64,000 nucleotides of DNA. Origin: Odiellus spinosus. Its lineage: Eukaryota; Arthropoda; Arachnida; Opiliones; Phalangiidae. Where the stretch lies: positions 18,253,434-18,317,433 of the forward strand of contig OY987227.1 in NCBI GenBank assembly GCA_963920705.1, read 5' to 3'. The notes under the pieces were generated by a model. It did no database searches, had not been told where the DNA came from, and worked only from the letters and a program-made list of their open reading frames with translations. Numbering within the stretch: position 1 is the first letter of the stretch; each line of letters starts with the position of its first letter. Below are positions 34,201 to 44,763 of the stretch, one piece after another. The position numbers and the translations under genes were made by a program.

Positions 34201-34690
34201 AAATAAGCTTAATTTAAAAACAAAATCAATTTAAAATGAGGGAAAAAAAGTTTTATTTAATTTATTGGCTATTTACACCTTAATTTCAACTATAACCCAA
34301 AACTTAAATCAATTTTTATTAGTTTTATAGTTAGTCTTTATCAAATTTATTACACTCTAAAACTTCAGTTAATTAGAAAATAAAATAATTCAATTTGGAA
34401 TCGAGAAAATTATTAAATAAAAATTATTTTTAAGATTTAAATGATATCCGCCATGGGATGTGACTGTTTTAGAGTGTATTTAACGGTGTTTGTTTACTAA
34501 TCCAATGTTTAAACCTTTTATTAATCCTTTTACCTAACCTTTTAACTTAAAAAAAAATTGTTATGAATTGGATGACTAAATCTTTGTCTCGAAATTTATC
34601 AAAACAACTTGTTTCCCTACGTTCCCTTCCATCTATCTCTTTTCCATCTTTCTCTCCTCTTCTATCTCTTTTCCTTTTCGAAATAAACAG
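31270..34690 (+). other. Remainder of last SNAP-25 intron
   Basis: A+T-rich intron, increasingly T-rich towards 33.6-34.1 kb. A 126-codon open frame at 31505-31885 (+) is the longest here but has no recognisable family, no splice context and unremarkable composition; I do not call it a gene. No other signal. Confidence 0.6.
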
Positions 34691-34756
34691 GCCACATCAA
34701 ACAACGTTCGTATTGAAGCGGCCAATCAGAGGGCCAACAAGCTTCTCAAAGATTAA
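34691..34756 (+). CDS. SNAP25: SNAP-25 terminal exon: C-terminus and stop
   Basis: This exon follows AATAAACAG and encodes ATSNNVRIEAANQRANKLLK plus a final D, then TAA at 34754-34756. It corresponds to the end of the second SNARE helix (rat [22 protein letters not shown]). It joins the previous exon in phase 0. The C-terminus is LLKD, the invertebrate style, in place of the vertebrate MLGSG. The intron before it is 3967 nt. Confidence 0.96.
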   Translation, partial: ATSNNVRIEAANQRANKLLKD

Positions 34757-37700
34757 AAAGCAAATATTCGAAATAATTCCGAACGAACGCATAATCTTCA
34801 GAAAATATATATATATATTAGAATTTGTCCTAATTAATTTTAATCGAAACAAAAACAAAATGGGACAAAATCTTAACTAAAAGAAACCAAAGTCATCCTA
34901 AATTCATTTTTTCTTCTTCTTCTCTTCGGAAAATTCTTAAATTTCAATTTAAATCTTTTTCAAATATATATATATACATATATTTAAAAATATTTAAATC
35001 CAATTTTTTTAAAAAACGAAAATTCAAAAAAAAAAAAAATAAAAAATAAACTTGAACGTTTGGGTTTACATATTTTTTTTCCAAACTAACAGAACTAATA
35101 TTATAGTTATTTTAGTTTGGAAAAAAATTATAAAAAAAATAAAATACGCTTTTTTCGATATTAACGAAAATACAGTCAGTAAATCGTATGTTTTGTATAA
35201 AAAAAAATCAAATAGGCTTAAAAAAGTAAATGCAAAAACAAAACGTAAATATAGAGTAAACCCCCTTTATATTCGAGTGAAATTCGTCAATAATTTATTA
35301 AGGTTCAATAACAAAAAAAAATCCTAGTATTTTTTGTTAATTTTTAAATTCAAATAGTTAAACAATCATTGTGAAAAACAAAAAAATATACAAAATTCAG
35401 GTGTGTGCCGTTGAAAAGGTGTCTCTATATTTAATCTTAAAACAAACCAAAACCCCTCCGTTTAATCTGATGTCGTAACCTATGAAAAAAAATATACGAA
35501 TACGCTATAACATTTTTGACAAAAAAAAAGAAAAAAAGAAAAAAACCAAAATCTTGAAACAATATTCCTCGACAAATATTTTTTTCTTGGATTTTAACGA
35601 TTTTTTCCACCAGTCGAGAGTTTTTTTTACAAAATTTCTAAGATTATTACTGACCCAAATGAAAATTTTTTTGCGCTTTTTCATAGAATGAATATAAAAT
35701 AATTAATCAGAAATGATTGGAAGGCAAATTAATTAACTTTGGGTATAAATTTTATTCTTTCCATTTTTTGTGTGAATATTCAAATATATTCCATATAGAG
35801 TGGATAATATTACTATATAATAGTGCTTAAAGTATATGATATAGTTAAACAAATTTTGGAACTCTCTACTGAAAAAAAAAAAGGAAAAAAAATCGATATT
35901 TTGAGAAAAATCAATGTTTTTTCAAACCTCTCCCATCAAAAAGCAAAAAAAAAAAAAAAAAAAAAAAAAGGAATTTTAAACTTCTAGGTATATACTTTAA
36001 ATTTCTATTTTACTGAATTAGAATGTTTTATGGTTTATTTCTTTTTCATTTTAAAAACCTATAAACTTATAATTTTCCAATTTTTTCTCTATATTTCAAT
36101 TATTTTGGTTTAAAATTAATTCAATTTTAAACTTAATTTTAAACCAAAAGTCGAGGATATTTGAAAAAATAAAAAAACAAAAAAAAAAACATGGTGCATA
36201 AAAAACAAAGTTGTTATAAATTTGTTATTTTTCGTGAGTGTCATCATTAAGTACCGCGAAACAAAGACTGATTATAATATAAAGCTCGAATGTAAATAGT
36301 TGGACTTCTTAAAAAAAAAACTTTGAAATCGATTTTTTTGTTGGGCGAAGCGCGATTTTTGATAGAGAAATTAAAAAAAGTGACGAAAAAAAATCGAATT
36401 TCTGAATAGCATTGGAAAAAGGAATGATTGCGAAAGAATTTAAATATATATTTTCTTTCTTAGGTTTTAATTTTTCTCTCGTAAAATTATTTTGTATAAA
36501 AACAACTTAAATACTTTCCATTTGAAGTTAATTGTACTTAATTAATTCTTATTTTCAATATATTATAAATCAAATTCAATAACTTAGGAATTTAGAGTAG
36601 CGATTTACCGAACGCAAAACGAACGATGTTACGGATTCTCTTGGATATCCAATTAGGCTTAGCGAAAACCTATATAAATTATTAAAGATATAAATGTTAC
36701 TAACACCGAAAGATAAGATAAACGTTAAGATATTTAAATTGTTTTAATCTGTAAGTCTTAATTGTTAAAGAAATTAAACATTTCGCTAAGCCTAAACTGA
36801 TTTCGATCGAATCTGAGCAAACGACTCAATAGTACCGCTATAAACGATGGCGTACAGTAAAATAATAAAATAAACTGGCAAATTTAGTCCTTATTTTGCC
36901 CCCATGTTCACTTATTTGTTCAAAAAAAAAAAAAAAAAAATTGCCACAATATTGGGGGATAAAAAAAAAACCAAAAACCAAAAAAAAAAAAACATAAAAT
37001 TTTTTTAATTACTTCATTTCTTGAAGTTTCCACAGTTAAATAATTTGTTCATCATATAATCTTCGTAATAAGATTATGTAAACTTTATTTAATCCCAATT
37101 CGTTTATAAGGAATTTATTTTTGGGGAAATGATAAATAAAAAATTAAAAAAAAAATTAAATAAAAAAAAACAGGTTGTCAGGCTATGAAAGGATGAAAAT
37201 ATTTCTAAAAAATCATATTTTACAGTATTATTACACTTAATTTTATTTAATTTAATTTAAAAATACAGTAAAAATTTAATTATTCATCTCTAAATTTAAA
37301 TTATTAATTATATATGAATTGGGAGACTACGGAAAAAATTACGAAAAATAATAATAATAATACTAATATTAAAAAAGCATCACATTCCATATCTTTTTTG
37401 AAATATTTCTTAATAAAACTAAAAATATCAGTGTTGTAGAAAAAAAAAAAAAGAAAAAATTGGGGGAGTACAGAAAAAAATTTCAAAAAAAAAAACCTCA
37501 AAAATAAAAATTTTCCTTAAAAAAAAAAAGTACTTAAAATTTAAAAAATTTGCAGGAAAGTTTGTTGTAGAAAAACTTTTTCAAAAAAGTCGAAAAAAAA
37601 AATCCACTCTAGTTACTTTTCGGTAGCGCACATGGAGTTATTTTTTAGAAATTTTTTCCTAAAATCTATTTTGCACTAATTTTTCTATGATATTAAAGAA

Positions 37701-38390
37701 AAAAAAATCAGATGACAAGAATTAAATTTAATTTGCCCCTTAATCTCTCGATAATTTTAATTACAACCTTCGTTTTATTTTCAACAAAAGAAAATTCTAA
37801 TTTCATAACAAAAAAGATTTAAATGATATTGAGACAAAAACAATTGCCCCAACTTGTAAATAATAAGCTCTTTATTTTAAAATACTTTTTAATTTAAATT
37901 TTAATCAGGATTAATTAAAAAAATTAGAAAATATTATATTTGAACAAAATTATGTGATTAGAAAAAACTTTCCCCCAAAAGTCCCCCCTTTGAAACCAAA
38001 ACCAAAAGCTGTTTAAAAGTCATTTTCGTGTTCTTCTTGTAATACATTGTCCTACCAAAGTGGCTAAAAAAACCATTAATACATAAAAAAAAAACGAATA
38101 ACTACGCTCTTCCTAAATAAATGTATTTGAAAAAATATTAAAAAAATCTGAAAAAGGTCGAAAAATTGAAAAATTAACATTTTAAAACCCCGTTTTTAGC
38201 TTTCCATATTTTGTTTCGTAAAAACATCTTAATCTAAAAACAAAATAGGCTTTTTTGAGTTGCTGGGGTTTTACAAAAAAAAAAATGGCGGTTGAAAATA
38301 AAAATGACTGCTCTGTGTCACATAAAACTACGTAGTTATTGTAGAATGTTTGACTTGAAATAACTGGGGAATAGATCCAAATAATCGACT
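34757..38390 (+). other. A-rich 3' flank, probably including SNAP-25 3' UTR
   Basis: After the stop codon the sequence becomes extremely A+T-rich with many A homopolymers (for example about 35941-35969, 36920-36940, 37440-37452) and comparatively fewer T runs on this strand. Many AATAAA words exist, so the polyadenylation site cannot be chosen by eye. Open frames such as 35052-35327 are Lys/Ile/Asn-rich artefacts of composition. Confidence 0.55.
36103..36149. repeat. Perfect 17-bp-stem hairpin
   Basis: TTTTGGTTTAAAATTAA at 36103-36119 is exactly complementary to 36133-36149, with a 13-nt loop. It lies about 1.35 kb after the SNAP-25 stop, possibly within the 3' UTR. Its wording (TTGGTTTAA) resembles the hairpin at 2811-2845. 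Confidence 0.75.
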
Positions 38391-38740
38391 TTCAAATGAT
38401 CGACAAGAGGTTATTCCTAGTTGGTCGACATTCAAATCAACGCCTCCTATATTTTATCAAAGCCAGTGCACGCTCCTTAAGCATGAGCGAAAGGTGGGGG
38501 GATCATTTCGCGATTTAAATGATCGACCAGAAGTTATTCCCAATTGGTCGACTTCTAAAGCTACTGGCGACTCTAAAATATCTCCTAAATGCCTGTTTTT
38601 CTGCTACACAATTAATTTACCTTACCAAAGGTAGAATGGAAGGATTTATAAGTGTACGTGGGTCCCATTGGCTCCTGCCTTTGACAAAGCATATTTGGCG
38701 TAGTCGCCGTTTGCTTTAAATGATCGGCAAAAGAAAGGTT
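38391..38740 (+). repeat. Spaced repeat of an AAATGATCGACAAGAGGTTATTCC-like block
   Basis: A block AAATGATCGACAAGAGGTTA... ending in TTGGTCGAC occurs at about 38394-38432, again at 38516-38553 with few changes, and its first part a third time at about 38717. Spacing is about 122 and 201 nt. It looks like a short degenerate tandem repeat with a long unit. No gene is recognised. Confidence 0.65.
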
Positions 38741-39950
38741 GGTTTTTTAACTCAATTCATTTCCGTTGATCACTAGGACCCAAATCCTTTTAAGGGGAAA
38801 AAAAAAAAAAAAAAAATTTAATCGATTTAGTTAAAAAATAGGCCTAAACCATTTTTCAATTCATTAATAGTCCCTGGTTCCTTTAAGTATAAGTGAATTA
38901 CATCTGTAAGATAACAACGAAATATTTTAATTTTACTTGAAACAAATATAATTTAGTATGCCCACTGTTCTTATGTCAGGCACTGGTTCCATATACCTTT
39001 TGCCAAAATTGAACAGTGGGAGATAACGGGTTTTCGTGGCGCAGATATGCCAAACTTAGGCTCCCCCTGGGGCTTAGACGCGGTATTTTGTTTGTCAACA
39101 CCCGCACCGAAGTGGCTCCAGAGGAATAGAAAATAAGGTGAATATTTATTTGGCCATAAGTTCGATAAACAACCATAGCGTATAGCAATGGGGACAGGTA
39201 CTATATTTCAATTTGGGTTTTGTTTTTGTGAGTGTATTCTGAATTGTTCTTTCCCCATTGTCGGTATATCAAGAAACAATTAACTAATATCGAGTCTACT
39301 AACACCAATCGAAAGTTAGGGTTTTTTCTAGGCCTGCTGAATTTCTTTCATCGAACATATGGCCAATTGAATGCGTTGTATTTAACGTGAACGAAAAGCG
39401 AAACAACCTTAAGTAACGCATTGTTTGTACCGCAGATTCATCATCATAACATCATCATCCTCGTCTACAATCAACAACAAAAAAAAACATCCTTGTGAAT
39501 GTTGAAAGTCGTGTTTCTCTCTATATAGACATATAGACAAGCCCGGGTAACAAAACCAATTCATTCTGAGCCGTCGTTTTTGGGAACGTGTCTTTCTACA
39601 GAGGAGCGAAAAAGTAGGAAAGATAGTCTATTAGATTTTCCGTGGCTAATTCGATTCTTTTCCAGCCTATACTTCTAGAAGCCTGTTCGTTCTATTTTTC
39701 AAAAGAATATTCGACTCACAAAAAAAAACGATTGAGAACGGGTTATAGGCCTATAATGCCCTTATCGACCCCGCAACCGCTTGAGAACGAAATAATAATA
39801 AAAGTAAGCTACACCATCACGTTTCTCTAGAAGTTTCAGGGCTCTTGTACTCGGGTAGAGACAAGAAGGTGGGCTTTAATAAGGTATCCTTTCCTGGTTA
39901 CTAACCGTCAAATATCAATCTCTCCTCAACTTTCCAAGTTTTCTAATGAA
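38741..39950. other. Non-coding stretch
   Basis: No assignable exon. It contains an A homopolymer at about 38799-38816. A TCATCATCATAACATCATCATCC microsatellite-like run lies at about 39438-39462. Confidence 0.45.
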
Positions 39951-39984
39951 ATACTTCAAGCAGAGAATTATCTCTTCTTAATTA

Positions 39985-40345
39985 GAGGAGATAAATCAAA
40001 GCATTTCCTTACTATTGAAGTATCTCCTTTAATCAAAGCATTTCCTAATTACGGAAATATCTCCTCTAATCAAAGCATTTCCTAATTATTGTATCTCCTT
40101 TAATCAAAGCATTTCCTAATTATTGAAGTATCTCCTCTAATCAAAGCATTTCCTAATTACTGAAATATCTCTAATCAAAGCGTCTCTGAATTAGTAATTA
40201 CGTAAATATCTTAAATCAATTAAAGCATCTCATAACTATGGAAAATTCTAATCAGAACATATCCTAATTAAGGCAAAAAATCTCCTATAATTGGATCATA
40301 TCCAGCAAATTATTGATATATCTTTACAAATTATTGAAATATCTC
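39985..40345 (+). repeat. Minisatellite, about 37-bp unit
   Basis: Units are headed by AATCAAAGCATTTCCTAATT followed by ATTGAAGTATCTCCTCT. The heading word recurs at 39994, 40031, 40068, 40102 and 40139 (spacing 37, 37, 34, 37) and then decays until about 40345. Confidence 0.88.
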
Positions 40346-40685
40346 CTCTAATCAAGTGATCTGTTAATAACTTTTTATATTGCCGTGTGAAAAAAAGACC
40401 GCCCCTCGGAGCAATTACAACGCGAGATCCAAGTTCTCCCGTGTAGTTTATGGTACTTGTTTTTGGGAATCTAGAGTTGTTCTTATTTCTCCATGGGATT
40501 GCTTAAATCTCTCGCAAAGTGTTCCATACTCCACTTATTGAAATTGTCGCTGTGATGTTTGAACTTTTGCTCGTTCATGTAGTGATTATCATTATTTATG
40601 AAGGGCGGACTCTCATCCTACCCTAGTAAACAAACCCTGTTAAAATTATAAAGGAAAATAGAAACTCACTTTTCTTTTCTTTCAG
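40346..40685. other. Non-coding stretch before candidate exon
   Basis: A+T-rich with nothing recognisable except a pyrimidine tract (CTTTTCTTTTCTTTCAG) at its end, which forms an acceptor-like signal. Confidence 0.4.
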
Positions 40686-40782
40686 TTTTCTTTGAGAAGA
40701 AAGCCAAGTATTATCCTAGCTACTAATCTGGCTGAAAAATCCAGCCAACGAGCGAGTATCCGATCACCAGATAAGGATAGTG
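40686..40782 (+). CDS. Candidate orphan exon, unidentified
   Basis: A 97-nt segment lies between a strong acceptor-like CTTTCTTTCAG and a strong donor-like GTAAGG. One forward frame is open throughout and reads FSLRRKPSIILATNLAEKSS and onward to SPDKDSG; the other two forward frames have stops. The translation is basic and Ser-rich and belongs to no family that I recognise. No neighbouring exon was found. It may be a chance pairing of splice-like signals or an exon of an unidentified downstream gene. Confidence 0.25.
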
Positions 40783-42017
40783 GTAAGGGTCTTTCTTTGT
40801 TCCTTTTTTTTTAAGTATAGGCCTATTCCTTTAAAGCTCCAGTCAGGAAAAAAAATTACTTCCTTTTTGCGCGGTTAAAATAATAACCAGCTAGAGAGAG
40901 AAGGGATGGAACCACGCGAGAAACTTTCATTATCCGATAGTTTCCTATCTGGTTCGGTTGCTCCCAAGCCTTCTTGGTATAAAATAAAAATGAGCCAACC
41001 TTCATCCCCTTGTGTCTGTTCCACGGACACTTTGATGGTGTATTTTCCAAGTATAGAAAAAAGTCATAGTTTTAAAATAGAAAAATTCATCATCTACGTT
41101 CCACCTTCCTCTCGAAAAATCAATTTAACCAAGATGATTAAGCTTAGGGATTGTGTTTAATATCATAGAAACATTCTCTGCTGTTGCGGGCGTTGGTTAT
41201 GGTTTGATACAAGCCTGCTTGCTACTGGACTATTGGTGGATTTCCTTAAAAAAAAATAGTAACGCAATTTTCTATAAGTAAAGGTAAAAGTAGAGCCTAT
41301 ATGTTTTAACAACTAGGCCACCACGATCGCCATGGTACTATTATCCATGTGGGTGGTAATTAGGCAACGAACCATGGTTCTTCCAAAACTCCTTAGACTA
41401 CTAAGTTCAGTCTGGAACTTGGACACTTAGTAATAGAATCAGTCGAAGAGAAATGGAAATGTAGTGGTGAAAATTACTACTGTGAAAGCTTGAATCTTAC
41501 TGGCTTTAGGTTATAGACCGACGTGAAATTGTAGGTCTTACTAATGTTGCGTAACTTGTACGCATTATTATCGATTACAACCATTCGTCGTCATTAAAAA
41601 AGACCTGAGAAGTTGGCCAAAATCTCAAACAGCCGTTAAAAATGTTAAGTACATGCTCTATCTTGTAACATGGAAAACAATTAGCACTGTTGCTGACCAT
41701 TAGGATAGAACTATTAAGACAACTTAAGAAAGCAATTTATCAAATCAAAGTAGACACGAGTGTCTATATGAAGTGTTATTGACGTCCGCTTCGTTTATCC
41801 CATAAAATTGATGGTCAACGGGTATAAAAACCTGCCAAATTAATTTTATTACGTGGAAGAAATTGGTAGGCCTGAAAATCGGTTTTGGAGTGGAAGAATA
41901 ACTGGGCTAGAAATGGTGAGAACAACAAAGAGTGGAATAGATACAGGGTTTTTGGTGTATCTGAAAACAGTGTCTCCGAGACTTATTTTTATGTCTTTTT
42001 TTCTCGATAGATAAAAA

Positions 42018-42048
<31 letters not shown>

Positions 42049-44406
42049 CATTAAAGGAGAAAAGGGGATGTCCCGAGAAGGGAAAGTACAAACAATGATA
42101 GTTACTCCCCTGTACTTAGTAGAAACTATTTCAGTTTTCAGTTCCCTCGAAGGTGTGGCCTTCTCTCCTTGTCTAAATATCAATAAGATAGTAAGAAACG
42201 CGTGGGTTTGTTTTCACTGAAAACTTTGAGTAACTCCTACTAAATCGATTGGACCATGGGTTCAGGGCGAAAAAGCTCCGAAGTTCTTTTTGTCAGGCCA
42301 CAGTAACTGCTAGTAAATTCTAAGGGTGAATAAAAGGTTATATTTTTTATTGTTATAAAGGTCAAGATAGAGTGAGGGAAGGGTTACGCGCCACGCACCG
42401 TCATGGGAAAAGGCGGTTCTTCGTTTTTGCGCTTGGAAGGTTTCTTTCAATGGGATTCGTCATTTGACATTAGTTTTAACTTCCGCTACTATATCCTCCA
42501 AATTACGCACTACTTTTTTAATCTCCTTGGTAAACACTAAAGGGTGTAAAAACCTCTCGGTTTAACTGTTTATGTATTTGTTCAAGGAAATGATTCTTGA
42601 TTTTAAAAGAAGGGAGGCTGTTAAAATATAATGTTCATAAATTATCATAAATATCCGTCAACAAAACGTTGGATTATAAATGTGTATTTCGCCATATTCC
42701 TTGTGATTACGTCATTCGGCCTACTAACAGACATGAGCCATTTAATGCGAGGAACTCGTTTGTATTAGTCGCGTCAGGTGATCTTACACAGTTCGCGAAT
42801 GAAGTTTAGAGTTGGTTTATAACCGATGTTGAATTATTCAGGTCAAGGGTAATCTGGACAAAGTAAGTTACGTTTTAGTTAAGTTTCATTCATAATTTTG
42901 TCTCATTAATTGCGAATAAACGATGATTTAGGCTTAGGTTTTAGGCTTAACACCAAGCTTGCGACTTAACGCGTACCGGCCCGGCCCGGCGTTAGGCTTA
43001 ACACATATATACGTAGCGTATGTTTTCTTAAGCCTTGGCCCACTTGTAAGTTATTTTTCGTATAAAATCCCAATAATTCAAATAGATGACAAACAATATT
43101 ATCAAAATAGGGATAATTTGTATCATCTCGTGAAGATCCCTATCGCATTAGCAAAATCCCCTTCCAGTAGAATTATGGGAAACTCTTCTGGGAGAAGTTG
43201 GATAGAGGAAATATCTCATTCAGACTTTCGAGGTTTTACGTCTCTCAGTGGTGTCCAATGCAGCGAGTCCTAGCTTCTCTGACGAGATAAGTTTGTTTGT
43301 ATTAGCCAAAAGAGAAAGTATAGATATCGTCTTTCTCTCGAAAACACAATGTTTCTCCTATGTAGCGAAATGTGCCTCTTTCGAAACAAAAACTGATTCC
43401 CTGATGTATATTTTGCTCGAATTCATTGCGAAACCCATCTTGAGACTACTGCACCTACAATGTTTTCTATCTCTGGTTAAAATCACTCGTCGAAGTAGAG
43501 ACTACTTTTGGCAAAGGTGAAATCTGAGCTAGACATAGATCGGAGGAATAGCTTTCCCTGTAAATATCCCTCGTACGTCGCGCGGTTCTAATGCTTATAC
43601 AGATGTCATCTTATTACCTTTTTCCCGCGCTTTTTTCGCGCTCAATCTATGTATACTGTCGATTTTTTTGCTTGTTTTATCCTTGCTAGGCGTAATAGGA
43701 TCTCTGGAAGTCTCCATGAATTATTAATGTCTTTGGTTTTACGACAGTAGATTGAAGGGTAGACCCGAATCAGGCCTATTTTATTGGTTTCCGGCCAACG
43801 ATTTTGTGATGTATGAGTAATTTGGGATTTCTTTTTCTCTCTTCTTTATTGGTGAGTAACCACTTTTTTAGCGCCCCCATGATTGTCTATCGATTAATTT
43901 GGCGCCAACGGAACACAAAAGGGTCCAATTTTCAGGGGGAAAGGATTTGTGTTAGCTACTCCACGGGGAATCGACACAATTTCCAGATGAAAACCAAGGA
44001 GAATTTAAGAATGGAAATCATACAAAAGAAACCTTTATTTCAATTTTGTTTCATTCTATGAAGGAAAGAAACTCAATTGCTCAGTTTTCTTCTTTGCTTC
44101 TTTGGAAAGTCTTAGATATAGCTCTCCTGAGATCGCGTAAATGGAGCTTTCAAGCACTGTGTTTGAAGTTTATGATCCATCTAAGCTTTTACGACTGTTA
44201 ACAGTCAATATGTTAATATTTTAATGTATTAATAATATTAAATTATTCTAGATAATGTTTAGTATCTTATGGTAAAATAATATTTCCGGTGCTTCTGACC
44301 TACAGGTTTAATGGGTTCCATGCACGCTTTGAGTAAAATTTCACTCTTAATTCTCTATGGAATTGTAGTGGTTAAGTCCATCTATTTTCGGTGGTGGCAT
44401 TCGTAC
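40783..44406. other. Non-coding stretch
   Basis: No recognised gene. Open frames at 40906-41160 and 42959-43520 (+) lack recognisable motifs or exon borders. An A homopolymer lies at about 42010-42038. A G+C-rich word GGCCCGGCCCGGCG occurs near 42978-42991 between three AGGCTTA words. Confidence 0.45.
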
Positions 44407-44763
44407 TAAAGGGAGAATGCAATCTAAAATTAAATGTTTTTATCTATTCCTCATCGTTTAAACAGGCCTAGCTAATCCTCCAGTAATCATATTTTCTTAC
44501 CTTAAAATAGGCTTAACTAGATTCATACAGATCCTGAATTTATTCGCATTGAAAGGGCATCAACCAATGAGCAAAGGCTCGTCGATAAGGCGAGATCTCC
44601 TGGAGACTTCCAATAAAATTCGATTGGTCGCTGACCCATCAATGCGAAGCAATTCAGGATCTGCGTGAATCCGGCTAAGCCTTTTTCAGAGTTTGTAATT
44701 TTATTTACTGGTGAATTAGGCCTATTTAAACGATACTGAATCGATAAAAAATCACTTATTGGT
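44407..44763 (+). mobile_element. TA-flanked MITE family, copy 3
   Basis: Starts TAAAGGGAGAATGCAATC and shares the CCAATGAGCAAAGGC, GGCGAGATCTCC, AATGCGAAGCAATTCAGGATC and TTAGGCCTATTTAAACGAT blocks with the copies at 5251 and 30834. Its right terminal repeat is lost, so the copy is 3'-truncated or decayed. Confidence 0.85.

Larger units (their letters stand above)
21645..34756 (+). other. SNAP-25 gene, partial (seven coding positions, nine exons including three alternative copies)
   Basis: SNAP-25 is the Qbc-SNARE that, with syntaxin and a VAMP, forms the four-helix bundle driving synaptic-vesicle and other regulated exocytosis. It is anchored to the plasma membrane by palmitoylated cysteines between its two SNARE helices. 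The exons here encode 182 residues when one alternative copy is used: the first SNARE helix from SLESTRR onward, the cysteine cluster, the linker, and the whole second SNARE helix to the stop. All introns are GT-AG and all phases join. The N-terminal exon (about 20-25 residues including Met) was not found upstream, so the gene is 5'-incomplete in this window. Confidence 0.96.

Noticed and set aside
42010-42038. A homopolymer considered as the tail of a retroposed gene
   Set aside because: No gene-like sequence precedes it and no flanking duplication was seen; treated as simple repeat.
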